From Halorubrum sp. DM2 (GTDB lineage: Archaea > Halobacteriota > Halobacteria > Halobacteriales > Haloferacaceae): a stretch of 64,000 nt of DNA. The notes beneath the pieces are model-generated. The model did no database searches, was not told the DNA's origin, and saw only the letters and a program-made list of their open reading frames with translations. Of the stretch, positions 1-8,505 are shown in pieces (position 1 is the first letter of the stretch; each line of letters opens with the position of its first letter). A program made the position numbers and the translations under genes. The stretch lies in NCBI RefSeq assembly GCF_901686465.1, contig NZ_LR594487.1, positions 654,894 to 718,893 of the forward strand, in the 5' to 3' direction.

Positions 1-121
1 CAAAATAGACCCCCGGACTCCACGTCGTCGAGGAGCAATAGCGCCACAGATCCGAGTGTACCCTGCCTGAGAACGTGCCCGACCACTACCATTATGTCCG
101 CCGAATGTTCAGCTTACGATA

Positions 122-2200
122 ATGGATCACTACGACGACTGCTGGCTCAGGTACGATGATATTGAGGTCGGCGGGCGTCGAGAGGCGTATCGTGCCCGAG
201 TGAGTCACGTATACGTCTCAGAGAAGTCGCCGGAGTGTAGCGCCGTCCGTGACGAACTCCGTCGGGCGATCCCGTCGCTTCTCGATCGGGAGCCGCACCT
301 CTGGCAACACCCGCCGACGACGGTCGACGGGTTCCTCGCCGTCGGCACGCCGGACGACATGGCGATGATCGCCGACTCGGTTCCCCCCGAGGACGTCAAC
401 AGCCTCGATGACGGCGGATACCTCGTGCGCTCGGTGACGTGGAACGGCGCTGACTGTATCGTCGTCACCGCGCCGACCGACCGGGGGCTCGTCTACGGGA
501 CCTTCCACCTCCTCCGCCTGCTGCGTACCCGGGAACCGATCGACGACCTCGACGTCCGCGAGGAGCCGGCGTCCGCACACCGCGTGATCGACCAGTGGGA
601 CACGCCGTTCCACCGGTCGGTCGAGCGCGGGTACGGCGGCGAGTCGGTCTTCGACTGGGAGCGGCTGCCCGACCTCCGAGACCGCTACGAGGACTACGCC
701 CGCCTGCTCGCGTCGGTGGGGGTCAACGGCATCGTGCTCAACAACGTCAACACGATCAAGCCCGACCGCGGGAGCGCCAACGCCGCCTTCGACGCGTTCG
801 AGGGGTGGCAGCTCCTCGAATCCAAACGCCTCGAAGACCTCACCGGGCTGGCGTCGGTGTTCCGGCGGTACGGAATTCGGACGTACCTCTCGGTGAACTT
901 CGCGGCACCGATGCTGGTCGGCGACCTCGACACCGCCGATCCGCTCGACGACGGTGTCCGCGAGTGGTGGCGGCGAAAGGCCGACGAGATATACGACCTG
1001 ATCCCGGACTTCGGCGGGTTCCTCGTGAAGGCCGACTCGGAGGGCCAGCCCGGTCCCCACGACTACGGCCGCGACCACGTCGACGGTGCGAACGCCATCG
1101 CGCAAGCGCTGGCCCCGCACGACGGTCGCGTCTGGTGGCGGGCGTTCGTCTACGGCTCCCACGAGGACCGCGCGGTTCAGGCCTACAAGACGTTCGAACC
1201 ACTGGACGGCGAGTTCGCGGACAACGTCACCGTTCAGGTGAAGAACGGCCCGATCGACTTTCAGCCCCGCGAGCCGGCGTCGACGCTGTTCGGCGCGATG
1301 TCCGAGACGGATCTCGGGCTCGAACTCCAAGTCACTCAGGAGTACACCGGTCAGGGGGTCCACGTGACCTACCACCTACCGATGTGGAAGGAAATCTTGG
1401 AGTTCGACACGTACGCCGACGGCGAGGGGTCGCCCGTGGGCGCGCAGTTCCGCGGCGACGGCGAGGGGATCGTCGGCGTCGGAAACGTCGGCGAGGACCA
1501 CAGCTGGACCGGGCACTACCTCGCGCAGGCGAACCTCTACGCGTTCGGGCGTATCGCTTGGAACCCCGATGCGGACGCGAGCGCAGTGACCGAGGAGTGG
1601 GTCGAGCAGACGTTCGGCACCGACGAGGCGGTGGTCGACACGGTCACCGAGATTCTGCTGTCGTCGTGGGAGGCCTCCGTCGACTACGAGACGGGCGGGC
1701 TCGGCCTGCTACACATGATGCACAACGGCGAGGAGTACTTAGAGAACCACTACTACCCGTCTCCGGGGGAGTGGCCCGGCTACCACGGGGTAAGCGAGGA
1801 CGGCGTCGGCGTCGACCGCACCGACACCGGCAGCGGCTACGCCGAGCAGTACACCGACCCGGTGGCCGAGCGGTTCGCTGACGTCGAGACGTGCCCGGAA
1901 GAGTTCCTCCTGTTCTTCCACCACGTCCCGTGGGAGCACGAACTCGCGGACGGCACGACGGTCGTCCAGCGGCTCTACGACAACTGCTTCGCGGGCGTCG
2001 AGGAAGCGCGACGGCTCCGCGACCTGTGGCGGTCCCTCGACGGACAGATCGACGAGCGGCGCTTCCGGCACGTCGCCGAGCGCTTCGACGAACAGGTCGC
2101 GCAGGCGGCGCGCTGGCGGGACGTGCTCACGGCGTACTTCTACGACCACGCGGGCATCCCCGACGAGCGCGGCCGCGTGCCCGGTGACGACGAGGACTGA
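122..2200 (+). CDS. aguA: GH67 alpha-glucuronidase
   Basis: This 692-residue protein has the usual length of GH67 alpha-glucuronidases, which release (4-O-methyl-)glucuronic acid from the ends of glucuronoxylan fragments. The family's catalytic blocks are visible: KADSEGQPGP with the likely acid Glu307, NGPIDFQPRE with Asp379, and QEYTGQG with Glu407. The Asp-to-Glu spacing of 28 residues is that of characterised GH67 enzymes. HSWTGHYLAQANLYAFGR near residue 470 is also typical. No signal peptide is seen, so it probably acts in the cytoplasm on imported oligosaccharides. An ATTATG TATA-like box at 91-96 lies about 27 nt before the ATG, which fits a leaderless transcript. It opens a block of sugar-acid and glycosidase genes. 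Confidence 0.93.
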   Translation: MDHYDDCWLRYDDIEVGGRREAYRARVSHVYVSEKSPECSAVRDELRRAIPSLLDREPHLWQHPPTTVDGFLAVGTPDDMAMIADSVPPEDVNSLDDGGYLVRSVTWNGADCIVVTAPTDRGLVYGTFHLLRLLRTREPIDDLDVREEPASAHRVIDQWDTPFHRSVERGYGGESVFDWERLPDLRDRYEDYARLLASVGVNGIVLNNVNTIKPDRGSANAAFDAFEGWQLLESKRLEDLTGLASVFRRYGIRTYLSVNFAAPMLVGDLDTADPLDDGVREWWRRKADEIYDLIPDFGGFLVKADSEGQPGPHDYGRDHVDGANAIAQALAPHDGRVWWRAFVYGSHEDRAVQAYKTFEPLDGEFADNVTVQVKNGPIDFQPREPASTLFGAMSETDLGLELQVTQEYTGQGVHVTYHLPMWKEILEFDTYADGEGSPVGAQFRGDGEGIVGVGNVGEDHSWTGHYLAQANLYAFGRIAWNPDADASAVTEEWVEQTFGTDEAVVDTVTEILLSSWEASVDYETGGLGLLHMMHNGEEYLENHYYPSPGEWPGYHGVSEDGVGVDRTDTGSGYAEQYTDPVAERFADVETCPEEFLLFFHHVPWEHELADGTTVVQRLYDNCFAGVEEARRLRDLWRSLDGQIDERRFRHVAERFDEQVAQAARWRDVLTAYFYDHAGIPDERGRVPGDDED

Positions 2201-2271
2201 TCGCCGGCCAGCGCCGTCGAATCGCCCCGCTCACCGCTGGATTTTTCATGTCCGTCCGCCACCCTCGCACC

Positions 2272-2505
2272 ATGTCGAAGACATCTGCGCTGCTCGACCT
2301 CGTCTGCGCGCACCGCCGCCAGATGAAGGTCGCTCTCGCCGTCCTCATCGCGTGCGGACTGTTGCTCGCGTTCTCCGCGGTCTTCGTCCGTCCCGGCGAC
2401 GACGCGTGGCCGATTCTCGTTATCGACGCCGTGCTCGTCGTCGGGGGGTTCGCCGCCTTTGCGTCGACGTACTGGTACTGTACGAAGCGCGAGATGGGTG
2501 AGTGA
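2272..2505 (+). CDS. small two-helix membrane protein
   Basis: This is a 77-residue protein with two predicted membrane helices, about residues 19-39 and 47-66, joined by a short polar loop, and with charged ends. I chose the ATG at 2272 over the one at 2248 because an ATTTTTC box at 2241-2247 would place a leaderless transcription start at 2272. No family is recognised. It lies between the alpha-glucuronidase and a convergent HEAT-repeat gene, and nothing ties it to sugar metabolism. Confidence 0.6.
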   Translation: MSKTSALLDLVCAHRRQMKVALAVLIACGLLLAFSAVFVRPGDDAWPILVIDAVLVVGGFAAFASTYWYCTKREMGE

Positions 2506-2514
2506 CTCCGTGAG

Positions 2515-3417
2515 TCACGGGCCGGCGAGGAACGTAACGGTCTCCTCGGCCAGTTCTCGGACCGTTTCGTCGTCGTCCTCGGCGGCGACCGTACGCAACT
2601 CGTCGACCACGTCGGGGTCTCCGCGGCGACCGAGCGCCCGTATCGAGCGCGCACGAACGGACCGGTCGTAGTGGTCGAGACAGTCCCGAAGCCGGTCGAC
2701 GGCGGGCGCGACGACCTCCGGGTCGGCCGCCGCCAGTTCGCCGAGCGCGTCGACGGCACCGCCAACGATCTCGGGGTCGTCGTCGTCGAGGAGCGCCGCG
2801 AGCGGGTCGACGGCGTCGAACGCGGATTCCGGCGTCGTCTCGGTGACCGCGACCGCGACGTTGACGAGCATGCGCCGCGCGGAAGCGCGTCGCTCGCGCT
2901 CCCCGCGTTCGTGCTCCGCGATCGTCTCCAGGGTGCCGGGATGGTCGACGAACTCTCCGATATCCGCAAACTCGGCCGTCTCGGTGACCTGTACTCCGGC
3001 AACCAGCGTGCGGACGTGCGGCGCAACGAGGTCAGGATGGTTGACGACGACCTTCCCGAGCAGCGTCGCCGCCGTCAACTGGACGTCGACGACGTCTGCG
3101 CCGGCGGCGCTCGCGACGGCTCCGAGACGCCCGTCGAGAGCCGTCGGGTCGGCGTCGGCGACGGCATCGAGCGTGGCGATCGCGCGCAACGCGATCGGTG
3201 AGTTGCTGTCGCCCGCGAGCGCCGCAACGTCGTCGAGCAGCGGCTGGATCGCGTCGATCTCCTGCTCGGCGAGTGCTTCGCAGACGTCGACGCCGCGCTG
3301 CTGGACGAGCGGGTTCGACGATTCGAGCGCGGCCCGGATCTCGGTCGCGTCGACGTCCCCGGGCGAGACCGTCTCTGGGGTCACGCCGTCGAGGGGCTTC
3401 GAAGAGTTCGTGGACAT
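2515..3417 (-). CDS. HEAT-repeat protein
   Basis: This 300-residue alpha-helical protein is built from repeated helix pairs such as DPEIVGGAVDALGELAAADPEVVAPAVDRL and SVRARSIRALGRRGDPDVVDEL, the HEAT or PBS-lyase type repeat pattern common in haloarchaea. Such proteins are usually scaffolds for protein contacts. No catalytic residues, signal peptide or membrane segment are seen. The start at 3417 (MSTNSSKPLDG) is preferred over an upstream extension because the added residues look like untranslated leader. It converges on the small membrane protein and ends 10 bases from it. Confidence 0.75.
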   Translation of the reverse strand: MSTNSSKPLDGVTPETVSPGDVDATEIRAALESSNPLVQQRGVDVCEALAEQEIDAIQPLLDDVAALAGDSNSPIALRAIATLDAVADADPTALDGRLGAVASAAGADVVDVQLTAATLLGKVVVNHPDLVAPHVRTLVAGVQVTETAEFADIGEFVDHPGTLETIAEHERGERERRASARRMLVNVAVAVTETTPESAFDAVDPLAALLDDDDPEIVGGAVDALGELAAADPEVVAPAVDRLRDCLDHYDRSVRARSIRALGRRGDPDVVDELRTVAAEDDDETVRELAEETVTFLAGP

Positions 3418-3501
3418 ACGCGGAGCAAAGACACCTTCATGTAAATACGTGTGGGTCAACAGAACAAGTGTTGACCGCCGGATAAGCGGGTTACGGGCGG
3501 G

Positions 3502-4677
3502 TTACGGCCGTTTGAGCGCGCCACCCTCGTCGAAGAGACTGTGACTGTCCTTCGGCTCTCCGGGGTGTTCCCGCGCGGCTTCGGGATTGAACTCGACGCC
3601 GAGTCCGGGCTCGTCGGGTACTTCGATGGCCCCGTCGGAGACCTCCAAGCTCGTCTCGACGACCTCCTCGCCCCACGGCACGTCGCGGCTCATGTGTTCG
3701 AGCACTTCGAGATTCTCCAGACCGGCACAGAGATGGACCGACGCGGCCGTCGAGACGCCCGCGTTGGGGTTGTGCGGCGCGATGGTCATGTACCGGTTCT
3801 TGGCCATCGCCGCGGCGTGTTGCGCCTCCTGGAGGCTGCCGTAGTTGGTGACGTCGGGCTGGATGATGTCGCAGGCTTGCTGCCGGATCACGTCGGCCAT
3901 CGTCTCGTTGTTGTAGATGCGCTCGCCGGTCGCGACGGGCATGTTCACCTTGTCGGTCACGTCGGCCATCACCTCGCGGTCCTCCAGCTCGACCGGCTCT
4001 TCGAGGAACATGATATCGTACTCCTCTAAGGCGTTCGCGACCTCGATGGCCCCCCGGCGGGTGAAGCGACCGTGACAGTCGAGCGCAATGCCGACGTCCC
4101 AGCCGACGGCGTCGCGGACGGCTTCGAGCAGCTCCGCGACCTCACCGATCTGGTCGTCGGTCAGCGAGTGTTCGTAATGGGCGAAGGGGTCGCACTTCAG
4201 GGCGGGATACTCCTGCTCTTCGACGGCCTTCTTCGCGTGGTGCGCGTAGTTCTCGGGGGTGCGCTCGCCGATGTGCCAGCCGTTGGCGTAGACGGGGATC
4301 TCGTCGTGGACCTTCCCGCCGAGCAGCTTCCAGACCGGCTCGTCGTGGTACTTCCCGGCGATGTCCCACAGCGCGATGTCGAAGGCCGCCGCGACCGCGT
4401 TGATTAGCTTCCCGCCGCGCCACGCGAACGGGTACCGGGTGAGCCGGCGGTTGATCTTCTTGCGGTTCAGCGGGTCCTCGCCGATTACGTAGTGTTTGTG
4501 CGACTGCGCAACCTCTTCGAGGACGGTGGTGAGCCCCTCAGCGCCGAGGGCCTCGCCGACCCCGGTGATCCCCTCGTCGGTCTTCACCCGAACGAAGAAC
4601 CAGTTGCGCCAGTCCGCGTCGACGACGTACGTCTCGACTTCAGTAACTTCCATGGGCACGCTACCATTCTGAGACAT
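3502..4677 (-). CDS. enolase-superfamily sugar-acid dehydratase
   Basis: This 391-residue protein is a mandelate racemase/muconate lactonizing enzyme family member of the gluconate/galactonate/xylonate dehydratase type. These enzymes remove water from aldonic acids to give 2-keto-3-deoxy acids. The barrel carries metal ligands in ALDCHGRF, FLEEPVE and TGERIY, and a catalytic His in the late APHNPNAG motif, with a second His in DCHGRF. The next gene, divergent from it, looks like a 2-keto-3-deoxy-pentonate dehydratase. That favours a pentonate such as D-xylonate as substrate, but galactonate or gluconate cannot be excluded from sequence. ATG codons at 4677 and 4653 are both possible starts. 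Confidence 0.85.
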   Translation of the reverse strand: MSQNGSVPMEVTEVETYVVDADWRNWFFVRVKTDEGITGVGEALGAEGLTTVLEEVAQSHKHYVIGEDPLNRKKINRRLTRYPFAWRGGKLINAVAAAFDIALWDIAGKYHDEPVWKLLGGKVHDEIPVYANGWHIGERTPENYAHHAKKAVEEQEYPALKCDPFAHYEHSLTDDQIGEVAELLEAVRDAVGWDVGIALDCHGRFTRRGAIEVANALEEYDIMFLEEPVELEDREVMADVTDKVNMPVATGERIYNNETMADVIRQQACDIIQPDVTNYGSLQEAQHAAAMAKNRYMTIAPHNPNAGVSTAASVHLCAGLENLEVLEHMSRDVPWGEEVVETSLEVSDGAIEVPDEPGLGVEFNPEAAREHPGEPKDSHSLFDEGGALKRP

Positions 4678-4838
4678 CCGATATACAATCGTCGATTCTT
4701 TTCAACCTTCTGAGACTGACCGGTACGCCCCGGAGCCGGCGAACGCACCGACCAGCGGTGCGGCTCCGAATCGGAGCGATCGGCTCACGTCGTGTGCGTC
4801 AGCGATACTCTTTTAATGGCGTCCGGTCATTCTCGGGT

Positions 4839-5714
4839 ATGCGGTATTATCGACTCCCCGGCGGAAAGCACAGCGTGGGGTCCGACTCGCTCGTCGTCGT
4901 CGCGGACGGTGACGCGTACGACCTGTCGGCGGCGTCCGACGACCTCGGGTCGTTCTCGCAGCTCGCCCGCGCCGCGAACGCGTGTGACAAGTCCGTCGAC
5001 GCCATCGCTCGCGACCGGATCCCCGACGCGGATCGGGTGGACCTCGATCTCGACGACGTGCTCCTGCCGGTGACTCCCGACGAGGTGTGGGCCGCGGGCG
5101 TCACGTACCAGATCAGCGAACAGGCGCGCGAGGCCGAGAGCGGCAAACCCGAGGTGTATATCGACGTCTACGACAGCGAGCGACCGGAGCTGTTCCTGAA
5201 GGCGACGCCGTCGCGGACGGTCGGCCCCAACGACGCCGTCGGGATCCGCGGCGACTCCACGTGGGACGTGCCGGAGCCGGAGCTCGGCGTCGTGCTCCAC
5301 CACGAGGAGGTCGTCGGGTACACGATCGGCAACGACGTGTCGAGCCGGTCCATCGAAGGTGAGAACCCGCTGTACCTCCCGCAGGCGAAGGTGTACGACA
5401 GGTGCTGCGCGGTCGGGCCGTGCGTGGCGACCCCGGGAGTCATCGACGACCCCCACGACCTCGAGATGACGCTCACCATCGAGCGCGACGACGAGATCGT
5501 CTTCGAGGACTCGACGTCGACGAGCGAAATGGCGACCACCTGCGAGAAGCTCGTCTCGTACCTCCGGCGGCACAACGACCTCCCGGAGACCGTCATCCTC
5601 CTGACCGGCACCGCCTTGGTCCCGCCGGAATCGTTCACGCTCGCCGAGGGCGACCAGATCGCGATCGACATCGAAGCGATCGGACAGCTGGTCAACGACA
5701 CCGTCACCGTCTGA
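4839..5714 (+). CDS. FAH-family 2-keto-3-deoxy-pentonate dehydratase-like protein
   Basis: This 291-residue fumarylacetoacetate hydrolase fold protein closely resembles archaeal 2-dehydro-3-deoxy-D-arabinonate/xylonate dehydratases (Sulfolobus KdaD, Haloferax XacE). The shared blocks are ELFLKATPSRTVG, GIRGDSTWDVPEPELGVV, and YTIGNDVSSRSIEGENPLYLPQAKVYD; the acidic PEPE residues bind Mg2+ in the family. The reaction would give 2-oxoglutarate semialdehyde in oxidative pentose breakdown. The ATG at 4839 is supported by a CTTTTAAT box at 4810-4817, placing it leaderless. It is divergent from the dehydratase gene that would act one step earlier. The semialdehyde dehydrogenase needed to finish the pathway is not in the window. 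Confidence 0.85.
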   Translation: MRYYRLPGGKHSVGSDSLVVVADGDAYDLSAASDDLGSFSQLARAANACDKSVDAIARDRIPDADRVDLDLDDVLLPVTPDEVWAAGVTYQISEQAREAESGKPEVYIDVYDSERPELFLKATPSRTVGPNDAVGIRGDSTWDVPEPELGVVLHHEEVVGYTIGNDVSSRSIEGENPLYLPQAKVYDRCCAVGPCVATPGVIDDPHDLEMTLTIERDDEIVFEDSTSTSEMATTCEKLVSYLRRHNDLPETVILLTGTALVPPESFTLAEGDQIAIDIEAIGQLVNDTVTV

Positions 5715-5817
5715 CGGTCCCTCGAACCACGTCCCGAGTCAAGCATCGTCAGCGTCCTACCGAGTGACGCGTCGTCCGCGCCCCTCCCGGATCACGTGTC
5801 GGTGTCGACCCTCCGGA

Positions 5818-8148
5818 TTACGTGTCGGTGTCGACCTGCGTCTCAGTGAAGTACGTCCGTCCGTTTTCGGGAACCTCCTTCGTCCACGTGACCTCGAACG
5901 TCGCAGTGTCAGCGATCGCCGCGGCGGAGTGGCCGACGCGGAACTCGTAGGGGCCGCTTTCGACGGCGAGGTCCATGTCGCGGTCGTGGTACGCGAGCTG
6001 GGTGGCGTCGACCTCGAAGGCGACGCGCGCGGTCTCGCCCGGATCGAGGGCGACGCGCTCGAACCCGACGAGCTCTTCGACCGGACGGGCCTGATCGGGG
6101 TTCCCCGCGCTGGCGTACAGCTGGACCACGTCGCGTCCGGCGGCCTCGCCGACGTTCTCGACGGTCACCTCGGCGGTGATCGTCCCCGCGGGGGGCAGTT
6201 CGGTCGCCGACAGCGAGAGGTCGCCGTACTCGAACTCGGTGTAGCTGAGCCCGTGGCCGAACGGGAACAGCGGGTCGGTCGCCGTGTAGACGTACTCCTC
6301 GTCCGCGGTGTTGGGCTTCCGGCTGTAGTGAACCGGGAGCTGTCCGGCCGACCGCGGAATCGACACCGGAAGGTGACCGGCGGGATTGTACTCGCCGAAC
6401 AGCACGGACGCGACGCCCTCGCCGCCGCGCTCGCCGGGGAGCCACGCCTGTACGACCGCCGGGACCGACTCCGCGATCGACTCGATCGAGTGCGGCTTCC
6501 CGCTCACCACGACGACCACGACAGGGGTGTCCGTCTCGTGGACGCGTTCGACGAGGTCGCGCTGGACGCCCGGGAGCCCGAGGTCGACCACGTCACGCCC
6601 CTCGCCGCTGGTGGCGACGCTGGGCTTGTTGACGCGGTCGCGGTCGGAGTCGGAGAAGTCGACGGCCGAGCGCGCGCCGACAAACGCGAGCGCCACGTCG
6701 GCGTCCGCGGCGGCGTCGGCGGCCGCGTCGAACCCGTCCGTCTCGGGGCCGGTTGTCGTACAGCCTCGCTCGTAGGTCACGTCGAAGCCGTGATCGGCCG
6801 CGCGCTCGCGGACCGCGTCGAGCGGCGTCGTGGCGTCGAGCTCGACCTCCGCCTCGGGGTAGTGGGCGGGATAGGCGTAATCGCCCATCAGCTCCTGTGC
6901 GTCGTCCGCCTTCGGTCCGAGGACCGCGACGGAGTCGGTCTCCTCGCCGACGAGGGGAAGCAGGTCGCCCTCGTTTTTCAGCAGGGTCATCGACTCCCGC
7001 GCCGCGCGCTCGGTGAGTTCGCGGGCCTCGTCCGTACCGTACGGCTCGTCGGCCGCCTCGGGGTCGACGGTCGCGTCGTCGAGTACCCCCGCGTCGGCCT
7101 TCGCGCGGAGGACGCGCCGCACCGCGGCGTCGAGCGTCGCCTCGGAGAGTTCGCCGGCCTCGACCGCGTCGACGAGGTGGTCGCCGTAACAGTCGGTGTA
7201 GGGCAGTTCCACGTCGATGCCGGCTTCGAGCGCGGTCGTCCCGGCCTCGCGCTCGTCGGCGGCGACGCCGTGTTCGCTCCGGAGGAACTCGATGCTGTAG
7301 TAGTCGGAGACGACGGTGCCCTCGAACCCCCACTCACCCCGGAGAACGTCGGTCAGCAGCCACTCGTCGCTCGCGCTGGGGACGCCGTCGATGTCGTGAT
7401 ACGCGTTCATCACGGACTCCGCGTCCGCGGTGCGAACCGCGGCTTCGAACGGGAACAAGTGCGTCTCGCGCAGCTCGCGGCGGCCAATGTTGACCGAGCT
7501 CCGGTTTTTCCCGCCGTCGCCCGCGCCGTGACCCGCGAAGTGTTTCAGCGTCGCCGTCACGCCGTCACCGCCGTCCTGTAGTCCCTCGACGTAGCCGCAC
7601 GCCATCGACGCGACGAGGTACGGGTCCTCGCCGAACGTCTCCTCGACGCGCCCCCATCGGAGGTCACGGGCGATGTCGAGGACGGGCGAGAGCGCGTGTG
7701 CGGTGCCGATCGCTTCGAGCTGACCGCGAACGATGTCCGTGACGGATTCGAGGAGCTCCGGCGACCACGTGCTCGCCATTCCGATCATCTGCGGGAACGT
7801 CGTGCCTGCGGGCCCCATATACCCGCTCAGACACTCCTCGTGCGGGATCGCCGGGATCCCGAGTCGGGTCTGCTCGCGAAGGTACTCTTGGAGTTCGTTC
7901 GTCCGCTCGGCGGCCGCCTTCGGCGGAAGACTACCCTCTCCGCCGATCCGCGTGAGATGGCCGATCCCGTTCGAAAGGTGCTCGTCGACGGCGGCCTCGT
8001 CGATCTCGCCGTCCTCTGTCAGGATCCGGTCGGCGTTCACGGAGCCGAGCTGCGCTGCCTTTTCGGCGACCGTCATCCGGTCGAGGAGCTCGTCGACGCG
8101 TCGGTCGGTCGATGTCTCGGAGACACCGCCGTCTGAACCAGTTCGCAT
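5818..8148 (-). CDS. GH3 beta-xylosidase/beta-glucosidase
   Basis: This 776-residue glycoside hydrolase family 3 enzyme has the N-terminal barrel, the alpha/beta sandwich and a C-terminal fibronectin-III-like domain from about residue 660. The nucleophile is Asp282 in TVVSDYYSIEF, and the substrate-binding KHFAGHG motif is present. The block EECLSGYMGPAGTTFPQMIGMAST is typical of the xylosidase-like branch, which matches the GH67 neighbour; substrate specificity is an inference. There is no signal peptide. The ATG at 8148 is preceded by GGAGGTGA, a near-perfect Shine-Dalgarno sequence, with 5 nt between GGAGG and the start. A GTG at 8154 overlaps that site and is unlikely to be used. Confidence 0.92.
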   Translation of the reverse strand: MRTGSDGGVSETSTDRRVDELLDRMTVAEKAAQLGSVNADRILTEDGEIDEAAVDEHLSNGIGHLTRIGGEGSLPPKAAAERTNELQEYLREQTRLGIPAIPHEECLSGYMGPAGTTFPQMIGMASTWSPELLESVTDIVRGQLEAIGTAHALSPVLDIARDLRWGRVEETFGEDPYLVASMACGYVEGLQDGGDGVTATLKHFAGHGAGDGGKNRSSVNIGRRELRETHLFPFEAAVRTADAESVMNAYHDIDGVPSASDEWLLTDVLRGEWGFEGTVVSDYYSIEFLRSEHGVAADEREAGTTALEAGIDVELPYTDCYGDHLVDAVEAGELSEATLDAAVRRVLRAKADAGVLDDATVDPEAADEPYGTDEARELTERAARESMTLLKNEGDLLPLVGEETDSVAVLGPKADDAQELMGDYAYPAHYPEAEVELDATTPLDAVRERAADHGFDVTYERGCTTTGPETDGFDAAADAAADADVALAFVGARSAVDFSDSDRDRVNKPSVATSGEGRDVVDLGLPGVQRDLVERVHETDTPVVVVVVSGKPHSIESIAESVPAVVQAWLPGERGGEGVASVLFGEYNPAGHLPVSIPRSAGQLPVHYSRKPNTADEEYVYTATDPLFPFGHGLSYTEFEYGDLSLSATELPPAGTITAEVTVENVGEAAGRDVVQLYASAGNPDQARPVEELVGFERVALDPGETARVAFEVDATQLAYHDRDMDLAVESGPYEFRVGHSAAAIADTATFEVTWTKEVPENGRTYFTETQVDTDT

Positions 8149-8505
8149 TATCACCTCCCTCTCGATCCCAGTTATTAATGATTCGGGTGTCGGCGCGTGT
8201 TTACGGCAACGAATCGCCGGTATCGGAACACGCTGACGATGGCCGCCTCGTTCTTAATATCAGAATATACGACTCGATCATTGTATAAAACACCGCCCGA
8301 ATATTTGTGGTTGAATATGTCAAACACTCCAAATCGGTGTTTTCACGCCGATGTTTCAAATATACGATATGTGGACGAGGGTTCTGTAATAGAGAACAGG
8401 GCGGGTTCGGAGAGATCGGTCTGGAGAGGCACCGATGGAGTAATCGCCTCGTCCGAGAGCGGCCACCGAGGTAGTTTTAAATAACGGCGTCGGCAGGTGT
8501 AGACC
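8149..8505. promoter_or_regulatory. divergent promoter region between the two GH3 genes
   Basis: This 357-bp AT-rich spacer separates divergent GH3 genes. Toward the left gene it holds GGAGGTGA at 8151-8158 and an ATTAATAAC-like box near 8172-8180. Toward the right gene it holds TTTTAAATA at 8475-8483, centred 27 nt before the ATG at 8506. Between them are AT-rich blocks with ATATTTG near 8298 and its complement CAAATAT near 8356, and GTTCT-N7-AGAAC near 8380, which could be regulator sites. No credible gene is seen. Confidence 0.55.

Noticed and set aside
218-1375. Long minus-strand open frame (385 codons) opposite the alpha-glucuronidase
   Set aside because: It is antisense to a clear GH67 gene. 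Its product is Arg/Val/Asp-rich without any family pattern, a usual by-product of GC-rich codon use.
5764-7581. 605-codon plus-strand frame opposite a GH3 gene
   Set aside because: The opposite strand encodes a full GH3 enzyme with catalytic motifs; this frame has none.
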